From: Deinandra increscens subsp. villosa
Lineage: Eukaryota; Streptophyta; Magnoliopsida; Asterales; Asteraceae
DNA length: 64,000 nt
Direction: 5' to 3'
Assembly (NCBI GenBank): GCA_039602395.1
Contig: JBCNJP010000023.1
Span: forward strand, 88,839,578 to 88,903,577
The translations under genes and the position numbers were made by a program. This document shows positions 45,302-57,319 of the stretch, piece by piece. The notes under the pieces are model-generated. The model was not told the origin of the DNA and did no database searches. It saw only the letters and a list, made by a program, of their open reading frames with translations. Position 1 is the stretch's first letter, and each line of letters opens with the position of its first letter.

Positions 45302-46826
45302 GGAATGGGAACCATTATTAACCATGTCTTGGAGAATTAACCAATTAACTAAATCTGATGAGTTTGCTTTTTGATCCAATGGTTGAGATTAAAGATGATA
45401 TTGTATGGTTGAAATTGATCTAAGGGTAAAATGGTAATTGTGGAACCCTATCTGCCATATTGTCTAAATAAAGAAGAAATAATCTCCTAACACAAACTAC
45501 ATACGTAAAATAGGAGCCGGCGCCTCCGCCTCATTCTCCGGTCGTCGCTCCTTCTCCGTCCTTCCGGCCGCCGCTCCTTCTCCGTCAACCATCGGACTTC
45601 TGGGTGACCAACGCCGCTACTGTTGCCGACCACCGCCGCCGCTCCTGCCTCCACCGTCCAGTTCCACCGCCGCTACTGTTGCCGACCACCGCCGCCGCTC
45701 CTGCCTCCACCATCCAGTTCCACCGCCGCTACCCCATCAAGCCGCCTACGTCATTTTCCGATCTCCGATTTCTGCAACTACCCACTCGTCGCCGCCATCG
45801 ATGCTTTTTTTTTCGCCGCCGTCGATGCTCTTTTGCAACTACCCCCGATTTCAGATTTGTTGCCAGAGGTATTTAAAGATAGTTCATGATTTAAAGGTAG
45901 TTGATGATTTCCGTTTTCCGATTTGTCGACCGATTTTCGATTTAAAGGTAGTTGATGATTCCCGTTTTCCGATTTGGGTTCCAAAGCTGTGTTTTTCACT
46001 TGACCGGGATTTTACGGTAATGTCTTTTTTTTTTTTTGATTTTATTTGTAATTTGGATTTTATTTGGATTTCACAACATTAGTGAGGTCAGATCTGTTAA
46101 AAATTTTGGGATCTTGCTTCAGATTCAAGTTTTGACTCAAATGTTTTAGAAGTGGTTTTTTTGGGATCTTGTTTTTAGAACTTTTTTCCCATCGTAATGA
46201 TCCAAAATTTATGACATTTTTATTGTTTTTTTTGTTAATTTGGTGTTTTTAAATAGTAACAGAAGTGTTACTGATAATTTATCCCAATGTTAATGATTAT
46301 AACATCAGTGTTTTTTATGCATATTGATGCTTATGTAGGTTGTAATACATGCATACGCAGTTGTACATTTTTATCATGTTTTTGTTGAATGTTGATAGCA
46401 TCGATGTTATTGGTTATCACACCGTTGTTAATGGTTATTTTTGTAGTTTGTACTGGTTATGATTGTATGGATGTATGTTATAAGTTATTACAGTGATGTT
46501 AGAAGTTGTAACACTAGTGCTACAACGCACGTCTGAGAAAACGATAATAAAAAACGTCGAGACTATACTTGAATTAAAGATAAAAATGCGACGAGTTTAA
46601 CGGTGAAACTTTTATAAAAAACCGACGAAGTATAAAAAAGTTATGAACTTTTTAAAATGAAGGGGGTGTTTTATGTGGGGTGTTAAATGACATAACTGCC
46701 CTTTATAATTAAAAAAAAAGAAAAAGACACATGGCATAATCTGGTTGAATCTGGTTTGTTTCCACCATTAGATGGTGGTTATTTGGTTAATCCTCCAAGG
46801 AAGGGTTATTAATTATTTCCTCCCCT
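45302..46826. mobile_element. Mutator-like (Pack-MULE-like) element nested in the hAT-like element
   Basis: A 9-bp direct repeat ATCCATACA (45293-45301 and 46827-46835) flanks it. The ends are imperfect ~45-bp inverted repeats sharing CTTGGAGRATTAACCAA. The interior has a GC-rich, coding-like block (45515-45870) unlike its AT-rich surroundings. It contains two direct ~65-bp repeats (CTGTTGCCGACCACCGCCGC) and further down a duplicated GGTAGTTGATGATTYCCG unit. Confidence 0.65.
45604..45889 (+). pseudogene. GC-rich, possibly captured gene fragment
   Basis: Overlapping plus-strand frames are Pro/Ser/Arg/His-rich, as expected from CCGCCG repeats, and contain no known domain. The block may be a captured first exon or leader. 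I cannot name a source gene. Confidence 0.3.
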
Positions 46827-47730
46827 ATCCATACAAACATATATATGACACAACCTACTCGACTTAAATCAGTGAGTGAATGGCCAATTATAAAAAAAAT
46901 ACAACCGACCTAAACACAATTGATCTACATATGTATTATACAAAATAAAAAATAAATATAACTAATAGCAAATAAATATAAAAATTAAATATAAATTATT
47001 ATACGGTCCGGTTTGGTTTTATACGGTTTTAAATTTCTAAAACCAAAGCCAAACCGTTCGTTGCGGTTTATGAGTATCTAAAACCGAAACCAAACCATTG
47101 ACATTTAAAACCGAACCAAACCGAACCGTTTATAACGATTTGGACGGTTTCACGGTTTGAAACCAAACCATGAACACCCCTAATCAGTACACAACCAAAA
47201 CCATAATGAGAGGCATCACAATAGACAACAAAGTCTTATGTTCCTTCAGGTAGTGATAGAAATGGAGCACCACTGAGTTTTTTTTTCTTCAAAATTTTAA
47301 AAGCTTCTTCTTGTTTGGGTCCCCATTCAAACTTAGTTGCTTTTTTAGTCAACTTTGTTAATGAAGTGGCTATCTTTGAGAAGTCTTGTATGAACCGTCG
47401 GTAATATCCTGCTAATCCAAGGAATCTGCAAATTTCACTAGGAGCTTTTGGAGTCTCTCATTTCATTACTGCTTTAATTTTAGCAGGATCCACTTGGATA
47501 CCTTTTTCATTAACAACATGGCCAAGAAATTGAACTTCTCTCATCCAGAATTCACACTTAGAAAACTTTGCGTAACATTTATCGTTCTTTAATAATTCAA
47601 GCATAGTTCTGAGATGAACTTCGTGGTCTTCCTTACTTTTTGAATAGATCAAGATGTCGTCAATAAAGACAATTACAAATTTGTCCAAGTAAGGTTTGCA
47701 CACACAATTCATTAGATCCATAAACACCGC

Positions 47731-48390
47731 ATGTGCATTTGTTAAGCCGAATGGCATAACTAGGAACTCCAAATGACCATATCTGGTTCGAAAGGCTGTC
47801 TTAGGTATATCATTTCTCTTACCTTTATATGACGGTATCCAGATATTAGGTCTATTTTAGAAAAATAATTCGACCCTTGGAGTTGATCAAACAAATCTTG
47901 GATCCTCGGTAAAGGATATTTGTTTTTGATAGTGACTTTGTTCAAGTCCCTATAATCTATGCACATCCGCATTGATTCGTCTTTCTTTTTAACAAATAGA
48001 ATAGGAGCTCCCCAAGGCGAGGTGCTAGGACAAATAAACCTTTTATCAAGGAGTTCTTGCATGTGCATTTGTTAAGCCGAATGGCATAACTAGGAACTCC
48101 AAATGACCATATCTGGTTCGAAAGGCTGTCTTAGGTATATCATTTCTTTTACCTTTAACTAACGGTATCCAGATATTAGGTCTATTTTAGAAAAATAATT
48201 CGACCCTTGGAGTTGATCAAACAAATCTTGGATCCTTGGTAAAGGATATTTGTTTTTGATAGTGACTTTGTTCAAGTCCCTATAATCTATGCACATCCAC
48301 ATTGATTCGTCTTTCTATTTAACAAATAGAATAGGAGCTCCCCAAGGCGAGGTGCTAGGACAAATAAACCTTTTATCAAGGAGATCTTGC
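47731..48390. repeat. 330-bp tandem duplication in gypsy RT
   Basis: 47731-48060 and 48061-48390 are adjacent direct copies, both starting ATGTGCATTTGTTAAGCC. They differ at a handful of sites, so the duplication is not an immediate assembly stutter. Confidence 0.9.
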
Positions 48391-51301
48391 AGTTGTTTCA
48401 TTAATTGCTGCAATTCTGTTGGAGCCAGACGGTAAGGCGATTTGGCAATTGGTACCATTCCAGGAATTATATCAATTCTAAATTCCACTTGTCTCTCGGG
48501 AGGTATTCCGGGTTATTCATCAGGAAAAACTTCTGGATATTCCCTTACTATTGACACATCTTCCGGACTCTCCTTCTTCTCGTCTTGGATTGCATATGCC
48601 AAGTAGGCAATGCATCCTTTATTCAGACCTTTATTCGCCTTTATTACTGAGATTATATTTATTGTATTTCTGATTGGATTACCAAGGATAGTAATCATTT
48701 TTCCATTAGGAGTTGGTATTTTAATTTGCTTCTTGTCACTAATATTTTTTGTGCTTGATTGTTGGCTAACCAATCCATTCCTACCACAATATCAAATCTA
48801 CCTAAATCCATAGGCATCAATTCTAAAGGAAAATGGTACCATTTACCTCAATTACACAATCTTTAATTACCTCAAAAAAATTTATATGACCACCATCTGC
48901 AAGTTCAACTACATAAGCCTTATCTAATTTGTGTGTTTCTTTATTTAGATAAGGTTTAAAAGTGTGGCTATAAAACTTCTATTTGCACCAGAGTCCAACC
49001 GACACTAGCATATACGTTATTAATTAGACACGTACCCGTAACTACATCAGGAGTTTCTTGTGCTTCTTCAACATGCATGACGAAAGCACGACCTTTGGCT
49101 TTTCCAGCCTCATCAGGTTTGTCATGTTTCAACTTTGGGCAGTCATGCCGAATGTGCCCGGCTTCACCACATTCGTAGCACTTCAGAGTATTAGGACAAG
49201 TTGTTGTCTTATGTCATGTCTTTTTGTAGTCATAACATGTCATCCTTCATACATGCATTTCCAAGATGAAAATTTCCATATAATTTGCACCCCTTCTTAC
49301 TTATTTTTTTAGTCATTCTTTTTGTGACTTCTGTTGTCAGCCGACTTCCTTTGGTCGATTTTTTTCTCACTATTGTGTGGATATACTATAGCCGTTATCT
49401 TATGCCCTAACTCCACCAGCGATCGATAAGTCTTTGGTTCTGCTGTAGTCATATACCCCTCATTTCGGTTGTTAATCCCCAGATGAACCTACTCATCCTT
49501 TTTTATTCAGGCGTCACCTGAGTAGGTACCAGCCTAGCCATCTCATTAAAGTTTGATACATATTCCTTGTACATCATATTGTTCATGCTTGAATTAAGCA
49601 ATTCTTCCTTAATCCTTTGTAGTTCACTTTATGAGCAAAATTGTTTCATCACTAATTCTTTAAATTCTTCCCAAGACATCCAATGTGTCTCCTCTCTTCC
49701 CCTAGTCTGAATAATTATATCCCACCAACACAAAGCTTTAAACTTAAAAGTACTAGCAGCAAATCTTACTCAATCTCTATCATCATTGTCACTATTGTCC
49801 AAAACAACCTCTATCTCCCTTATCCATTTAAAGGTGGCTTACATGAGCAGAAAGTCTTAAATGAACACCCCCTTTTATTTTCATATTTATGATTATTTTC
49901 CCTACTAGAGTATTGTGTACTCTCCCCTTCATATTTACACACATCTCGAGTGTGAGAATAGCTTCATCTAGATTCAGAGGTGTTACTTTTGGTATTTTTA
50001 ATTCCAGCAACAATATTTGGAATTGCCTTGGCAATTTTTGTAGCAATCAATTTTCTTAACTCTTGACAATTTTTGTAGCAATCAATTTTCTTAGCTCTTG
50101 ATTATTGTCATCTTTGTGTTTAGAGTGATGCTCTTGTGAATCTTTAACTATGTGTTTCTTTTCCCACCATATATTCTATAAAATAAGATTCAGAAATCTT
50201 GAAAAATAAAAAAACTTAATTTATTCATTCAAACATCTTACAAAAGTAAAGTAATACAATAAGCACCTTACAAAAGTAAAGTAATACAATAAGGAAACAA
50301 AATTAAGCCAATACTCCTTCTCAACACAAGATTTTTTTAAAACAAAATCAAACATTATTTCTTCTTGTCCCCCTTTAGCAAATCAAATGCTTTACCAAAG
50401 AAACCCTTAGACTTCTCTTTGGGTTTTATATGCCCAACCAACGTTTTATTTATGTCCCTCAAAGCAAGATTTCGAGCGAAAATTTCATCATTAACCAGCA
50501 ATTGTTTCGGACGTTGGTCCTCCCGAATAATCCATGTTTCTACAAATACTCCTATTTAGCTTGAGCATAGTTGATGCGACTTGGTCCAACGTCTGAACGT
50601 CTAGGAGGCTCAGAATAGTCGTCATGGTGTCGTTTGTGCCCTAAGGACATGCGATGTGACCTATTGGGTCTAATCTTTGGTTGTCCCTCGCATTCTACAG
50701 GATTCCTCCAGACAGGGATTGAGACTTCCTGTACCCTTTCAGTCGGAGCGTAATCAATGCTCATATAGTCAGCAGGTTGGAAGTTTGGGATTTCCTGTAA
50801 GACTTCCCTAGTTTGCTCGGAATACATGGAATGAGGAGAATGTTCGCTACCGTCAGTTGTACCGGTAGTGGATAAATCATTCGATGCATATAGAGGTCAT
50901 CCAAATAATTGTTTAGCCTTTCGGCTTCAGGTTAGTATGGTGGAGGGGTTCCCTGCATATATGAATCACTTGAAACTAATACCGGGGCCATCGGTGTGCC
51001 CTCTTTGTTGAAGGTTTTGCAATCCCAATCTGTTCCTGATAGATACGTTGTTGTTCTTCATAGAGTTGGCATTGTTGTCTGTCACATTCTTCTTGTTGGC
51101 GCAATTGTTCCTGTCGTTGTTGCTCATAGTAGTATTGGTGACGTTGTTATACCAAGAAATAGTGGTCTTGAAGTTGTACCTCCAAGAAATCGGGTCTGAA
51201 ATCAAACGGTTCAGGGGCGCGAACACTATACAGGGTTTTCTGGACGGCCCTGGTAAGTCTTCGAGTCCCCTAAAAATGGAAGATTCAGAGTGAGTTTCAG
51301 G

Positions 51302-51847
51302 TAGGGGTGTTCAAAAATATCCGAGTCCGAATCCGTATCCGAATTATCCGAAATTCCGTATTCGAATTATCCGAAAATTTCGGATATCCGGAATTTCGGA
51401 TATCCGAAACTCGGATATCCGAAAATTCGGACTTGGACTTGGACTTGAACAAGAATTTACAAAATTTTTGGAAGTTTCGGATACCCGGTATCCGAAAATT
51501 TAAATAAATTAAAATAAATTTTATATTAAATAAATAAGGAATTATTGAATACTTGGACTATGTTTATTTGTTTTGTCGTTTTTTAGGTCGAACTTATGTT
51601 TATTTGTATTTGAAGACTTGGACTATGTTTATTTGTTTTGTTGTTTTGTCGTTTTGTCGTTTTTTTTTTTGTTAAATTGTGGTTTTTTTAGAAAAAAAGT
51701 AGATTTTCTGATATACGTTTTAACTATCCGAGTCCAGTCCGAAATTTCGGATATCCGAAATTTCGGACTTGGACTTGGACAACGAAAACTGGTATCCGAA
51801 ATTTTCGGATATCCGAAATTCCGGGTATCCGGTTTTGAACACCCCTA
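51302..51847. mobile_element. hAT MITE with 8-bp TSD and palindromic core words
   Basis: TAGGGGTGTTCAAAA at the left and TTTTGAACACCCCTA at the right; TSD GTTTCAGG at 51294-51301 and 51848-51855. Both subterminal regions consist of ATCCGAAATTTCGGATATCC-type words, which are self-complementary. 546 bp; no coding capacity. It inserted in the gag region of the gypsy relic. Confidence 0.9.
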
Positions 51848-52299
51848 GTTTCAGGTTCATTACCTTCCCTCCTCATGAATCCTTTTACTCGTCTTTGTTC
51901 TGCCATTTGACCCTGTTGCAAAAATAAAACATTAGTCCTTAATTAGAGTTACTAGAGCTTCTCGGTTAGAGCTTAGGTATTCTAAAGGGTATCTAATTCG
52001 CTAAAACCTTAGGCACTGATAACAACCTGTCACACCCCACCTAATAAGGGGCCTAATGTGACTGACTGATAAGAAACTTAACCAGCAGAAACTTTATTTA
52101 TTTACAATAAGTTGATATGTACTTTTACAAGATTAAAAGATACGATCTAAACCAACTTATTTACAAACGTGTCTTAAAAATATAAAATTCTTTTAAACAT
52201 CACTAGCTCTATCTCCGTTGTAAAATTTAATCTGAATTTAAAGTTTGATTTTGAAGTATGAAAATACATACAAAACTCATATGATTGCAAACTAATATA

Positions 52300-53020
52300 C
52301 TAACCAACTAAGTTTGTTAAAACTCATTTGAGAGTGTTAAAATTATAACTCAAGTTAAAACTCACAATGTAGTTTTATTGAGCATTGAGTTTTAAAACTC
52401 AAGTTTTAAGCTCAAGTAAAACTCACTAGAAGCATGAGTTTTAATTTGAAGTCACATTGTTCAAATTAAACTCACTCCAAATTTGAGTTTCAAATTCTAG
52501 TTAAAACTCAAGTTAAAAACTCACTACAAATTTTAGTTTTAAAACTCACTACTCACATAAGCATAACGGATTTAAACTCAAGTTTCCAGTGAGTTTTAAC
52601 ATGAGTTCACTATTTTTAAATGAGTTTTAATTCTCACCCGAGTCTTTAAACTCGGTTTTATACTATGATTGTTGCTTCAATGAAAAAAACTTAATCTTAA
52701 AAACCAATTTGAGTATTAAAACTCAATTGCAAACTTATATTTAAATTTCAATTTTAAAACTCACTGCAATTGGTTTACTTCATTTTATATCCCCATCAAA
52801 GGTATATGAGTTAAGATCTTGTCTTGGCCTGGTAAATTGGCTTTTTTGGCCAAGCTACTCTGGAGACCTACTTTGGAGATTGCTACACAATTTAGTATTA
52901 AACTCACTGCAAATTTGACTTTTAATACTCAAGTTAAAAACTCACCGCAAATTTGAGTATTTAAAATTCAAGTTAAAAATTGAGTTTCATGTATAACACA
53001 TGTTCATAAAACTCACTATG
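52300..53020. repeat. Degenerate AAACTCA / TGAGTTT repeat block
   Basis: Short words such as TTAAAACTCACT, AACTCAAGTT and TTTGAGTTTTAA occur dozens of times in both orientations over ~700 bp, with no fixed period. Confidence 0.75.
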
Positions 53021-53576
53021 AGTACACTGTTTTATATGGTATTATATGAATTCTTAAATTATCATGATCTGATACAACTCACAAATGTAAAACTTAATGT
53101 GAAACTTTGTCTTTAGTAGGATTAGGTTTGTTATTCAAAAGGGGGTTGTGGTACAGCTTGTTACCTGTTTACCCGTTACTTTGTTGTAAATTGTTGTTTT
53201 TATTTAATGAAAATCTTTACTTTAGATATTGAAACCACGTTTACAGTGTTTTCAATGAGTTTAAAAATTAAAACCAATTTTGGAGTGTTTTCAATGAGTT
53301 TAAAAACTAAAACCAATTTTGCAGTGTTTTAAGATCGTACCCTTCATCTAAAAGAAACACGTGTTCAAAATTGGATGGTTAAAACAAGGGTCTACGGAAG
53401 GGTTTACAATTAACACTCCTCGTAATCACTATACCGATAAACAGGGGAGTACCATAACAATTAATTATTTAATTTATAATACAATCTATATACAATTTTC
53501 ATATAACTTTATGAAAGCAAAAATGATTTAACCTATTTATAACTATCATGAACGTAGGTTAGTCGATATGTTTCCA

Positions 53577-53958
53577 GCTTGTTTGGGATTGCTTTTTAAA
53601 ACTGCTTATTAACTTATTAGCTTTTTGAAAAGCCAATAAACAGTTTTGAGTGTTTGACAAGTGAATAAGCACTTTTACTTTTAGCTTTTCAAAAAGCTAA
53701 TAAGTCAGTTTTTAATAAGTCAAGTTTTTTTGGCTTTTCAAAAGTGCTTATAGCTTTTTGAGCTCTGAATTACCATACTACCCTTATTTTAACTTATATT
53801 CACCCAACCTTATACTCACTCAACCCTTTTTTAGTCATTTTACATATAAAAGCACTTATCCACTTAAATAAGCAAATCTAAACACTTTTTTAAAATAAGC
53901 CAATAAATACTTTTAACAAAAAATACTTATCCACTTAAATAAGTGGTCCCAAATAAGC
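53577..53958. mobile_element. MITE with GCTTRTTTGGGA ends
   Basis: GCTTGTTTGGGATTGCTT at the left; the right end read inverted gives GCTTATTTGGGACCACTT. The interior repeats AAGCACTTTT/AAAAGTGCTTA words. It is related in style to the element at 62923-63319. No clear TSD. Confidence 0.6.
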
Positions 53959-54400
53959 CCGAATAATTTACCTATATTTTATGAAAGTAGTCTAGTCTTC
54001 AGTTCTGTAGAACATTCTAGATCCCCCATTGCCAAGTTCGATATGAAATTCATAGATTGCAAACCGAACCTCTTCAAGAATTTGTGTAATCCTGGTTATC
54101 AATCGAGATTAGCGATTGAGATTTTGACAATAACGTAACGTGAATTTGAGTAAAAGGTGTTTAAACCCGGTTAAAACAGATCTAATTTCTGTCTAATTCA
54201 TTATCCGTGAACTAAAAACATAACTATAACTTTGTGGATGAAGAAGAAGGTGCTGACAGGTGGAAGAGAGAAACATAAGCGGCAATAACAGAGAGAGAGC
54301 CACACTTTTTTCAACTTCAACTACCCTTTTTACCCCTTGTATTTATAAAACAACCCAAGTCAACCCATTGTTTTATATCTTAGGTCAATTACCGAGACCT

Positions 54401-54807
54401 CGGTCGAGTAGATGATGTGGCATCAAAAAATTCGGGGGTTTCGGTGAGGGTATTGGAGGTGGTCTCGGTGGCACTTCGGTGGTTGTAGTTCGGTCCTAGA
54501 GCCCCGATGAGGTGAAGCTCGGTGACCTGCAAAGATGGAGAAGTTGGTGGGCCCTCATCCAATCACTTTATATCTTTCTTTTTTTTTAAATTAATTTAAA
54601 TTGAATAAAATAATAATAAAAATAAGTGATAGGAGTGATAGGTGAAAGGTGGGTATTGAAAGTGAAATGAGTGAAAGGTGAGGGGAGTGATAGGTGATGA
54701 TGTGACGCTGAGTTGGTAAAAAAGTAAAGTGATATGTGATAAGTGAAAGGTTGGTATTGTAAATATTAGTTGGATTGTTTTATATCTACCCATTGTTTTA
54801 TATCTAG
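54401..54807. repeat. Unclassified insertion-like repeat
   Basis: The words CCCATTGTTTTATATCT bracket it (about 54364 and 54790). The interior has GAGTGATAGGTGAAAGG-type repeats (54630-54750). It could be a MITE; the ends are unclear. Confidence 0.35.
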
Positions 54808-55556
54808 TAGGATATAAACGAGTCGGTAGAGCTGAGCTAGGATGATTTTAGGCTCAGCTCGTTTAAAAACGGAGTCGAACTGGTCGGCTCATTTATTTAA
54901 CGAGCTAAAAAGTTGAACTCGGGCACGGCTCATCAAAAGTCCAAGCCAACTTGTGGCTCATATATTTTTTTTACTTTCAACTCAAATTGATATAAGAAAT
55001 AAAAGCTAATAATTTTAACATAATGAAAAACTTATAAACCACAAAACTTATAATGCAAAGTACAATACATAATCAAATTATAAAACAATTAGTAGTAAAT
55101 ATATAATAGTAAAAATAAACGAGTAGAAATAATCGAAGAACATAAGAAGTAGAGCACGCATGACAGATGACTTGACGATGTTATTAAAGAGACGACTAGA
55201 CAAATACTTGAAGGGAGGCAATGAGGTTCTAAAAAATTAAGGAGGTGGAAGGCATAAGTAATGAAATCAAGAGTTTAAGGTAATTAGCTATAGAAGGGGG
55301 TGAGTTGAGTCGTAGAAATGACATAATATGCACCCACAGTTTATTTTAGTTTTTAACATTTTCTAATTATATATAAATTTAAACGAGCCAGACGGATAAA
55401 GCAACGAGCGAGTCACGAGCCCAGCTAACCTTGGCTCGGACTCAGCTCATTTACAGACTGAGTCGGCTCATCTATAAACGAGCTGATTTCAAGCGAGCTT
55501 TTTCGAGCTTTTTTCAAGCGAGCCACAAGCCATGAGCTTTTTAAACAACCTTAATT
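54808..55556. mobile_element. MITE-like repeat with AACGAG / GAGCTCG words
   Basis: Both ends are rich in GAGCTGAGCT, CGAGCT and AACGAGC words in inverted orientation, like the element at 37655-38020. The core is AT-rich. TIRs are imperfect and no TSD was found. Confidence 0.4.
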
Positions 55557-55977
55557 AGTGCGTATAAAATTATCCTATATTGGTGCAAAGATAAACCAAA
55601 GTCTCTTAGTGTGTCTATAAAATTATCCCATATTTCCTCTCTAAATAAATCCCTAGTTTCTTACATCTATATAAATTAGATAAAAAGCATAGCATTCAAT
55701 AGCTTGTTCATTTGTAAGTGATTGGTTTGCTAACAAGATACTTATTCACCCGCGCGTTGCGACGGGTCACTTCCTTTTTATACTTTTTTGTGTCACCAAA
55801 ACCTTAGTAAACCACAAAAACTAATAACATTGTTTAGACTCCAAATCTATTTTGATTTTTCTTTGAATTAATACCCAAATTTGAGACAATGGATAACTGT
55901 ATATGATTTTAAAGGAAGAAAAAGTTACAATCGATGATAATAAAGGAGCCTGAAAATGGAGCTTCAAATCACCATAA
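55557..55977. other. AT-rich spacer
   Basis: Contains CACCCGCGCGTTGCGACGGG (55748-55767), a hairpin-like word reminiscent of Helitron 3' ends. No terminus could be confirmed. Confidence 0.3.
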
Positions 55978-56303
55978 GGCTATCCGTAGTGGATGGAGCC
56001 CCGGGTGGGGGGTTATGCGCCATGTGGCGGATGACGTGGAAATGGGGGGTTATGAGGTAAGGTGTGTAGTGGGGGGTTATGAGAATGGGGGTTATGAGGT
56101 ATGAGGTGTACCAATAAGAAAAAAGCAAAAAAAAAAAGAAAAAAAGAAAAAAAAAACATGAATGCTCCTCCCCTTCAACGGCGCCATTAACATGGCGCTC
56201 CTCCACAATTTCTTTAACATGGCGCCCCGGGGGGTGGGGAGGGGCGTTATGGGGGCGCCATCTTAGGAAAAAAAAGCCCCATAACGCCCCATTACGGATG
56301 GCC
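55978..56303. mobile_element. PIF/Harbinger-like (Tourist) MITE
   Basis: GGCTATCCGTAGTGG at the left and CCATTACGGATGGCC at the right are inverted repeats. A 3-bp TAA lies on both sides (55975-55977 and 56304-56306). Length 326 bp; the interior has repeated GGGGGGTTATG words. Confidence 0.75.
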
Positions 56304-57319
56304 TAACCACTAAAACCAATCTGGTTTTGCACGTTAAATTCTATCTTGAAATTAAAAAAGGTGTGGGATGAAGATGAAGATATTTGGTTTGCACATCAAA
56401 TCCATATTTTCATCTTTAATCCGGTCCAATCTTGGTTTCCGGCTACCGGTTAAAACACCGACCACCCAAAACCGTGTCTAAGCTCTTCCAACCATCACCA
56501 CGATGGCTGCCAAAGATGGAGTCGGAGTGCTAAGTAGTAGTGTAGATAGTGATAGGATTTTGTAGAGTGAGAAAGAGTAAATGGCTTGAATTTGTGGAAG
56601 AAGGGGTTTTTATTGATGAAGATGGTGAAGCTAATAACATGATACCATGTCATTGGCTTGAAAATGTGGTTGTCATATGTTGATTGGACAAAAATAGGTA
56701 TAGTAAATCCCCTCACATCCTCCCAATTCCATTTGTTTTATATATATAAATTAAGTATTGATTGGTGGGAAAATAAAAAATATTTTTTTAAAAACGAGCT
56801 GGCTCGAGCTTTTAACCTAGCCAAGCTTGAGCTTGAATTTTTTATTTGTTAAGAAAAAATGAGCCGAGCCAAGCTACCTCGTTTATTTTTAAAGCTTGAG
56901 CTAAACCTGGCTTGACTTATTTACACCCTAAACTGTAACTCATTTAAAAGTAACTCAATCACAACTTACTTGTGTCACTCTAATAATAAAGTAACTCGAT
57001 TGTGTCACTCTAATAATAAAGTAACTCGATTACAAATCGTGTCACTCTGATAATAATGTAATCAAGGGATATAAAAACTTAATTTATAGTAAAATAATCT
57101 GTCAAATGTATTACAGTATTAAGAAAAAGCACAGCTTTCATACACAACAAAGTATCATAATCAAACACATATATCACTCCATAGAAGAAACTTACAACCC
57201 AGCGTCTAAGACGGATATCAATCGTGCTGTAATTTACGAAAATGCCCCTACGTGCATGCTAATACTTGTTACTGATTTACAGAAACTTAATTGTCCAAAA
57301 AAAAAAAAAAATTTGAGAG
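56304..57319. other. Spacer and TBC copy B 3' flank
   Basis: Includes GAGCTTGAGC words at 56793-56935, ending TTATTTACACCCTAA, another relic of the GTGTAAA family. The tandem words GTCACTCTAATAATAAAGTA occur near 56973-57055. The last part is probably the 3' UTR of copy B. No other gene seen. Confidence 0.45.

Larger units (their letters stand above)
44989..47182. mobile_element. hAT-like element with TAGGGGTGTTCA ends
   Basis: TAGGGGTGTTCACGG at the left and TGAACACCCCTA at the right are inverted. Subterminal regions are rich in AAACCAAACCG/CGGTTT words. The right flank starts ATCAGTAC and the left flank shows AC before the gap, compatible with an 8-bp TSD that the gap hides. It sits in the RNase H region of a gypsy element and carries a second element at 45302-46826. 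Confidence 0.7.
47183..52028 (-). pseudogene. Decayed, rearranged Ty3-gypsy element (gag to RT), interrupted by MITEs
   Basis: In coding order from the right: gag region (about 50930 down to 49400; e.g. HRMSLGHKRHHDDYSEPP), a CCHC zinc knuckle CYECGEAGHIRHDC (about 49143-49200), a post-protease stretch at 48513-48773 (IPTPNGKMITILG, EYPEVFPDE), and RT at 47458-48068 (MCIDYRDLNKVTIKNKYPLP, FIDDILIYSK, FLGHVV). Stops and frame changes are numerous. A 330-bp tandem duplication lies within RT. The element continues into early RNase H (YCDASHYGFG) and is cut at 47182 by the hAT-like element. Integrase is not visible and may lie in the gap. Confidence 0.85.
52029..54400 (-). repeat. Probable 5' LTR of the minus-strand gypsy relic
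   Basis: The end TGTCACACCCCACC (plus view) abuts a PBS-like TTGTTATCAGTGCC on the coding strand. A TATA-like TTTATAAATACAAGG lies near 54340 on minus. The distal boundary is not defined. The LTR contains the AAACTCA repeat block and a MITE. Confidence 0.5.

Noticed and set aside
55748..55767. Helitron 3' end (CACCCGCGCGTTGCGACGGG)
   Set aside because: Hairpin-like, but no CTRR terminus or 5' TC end could be placed.
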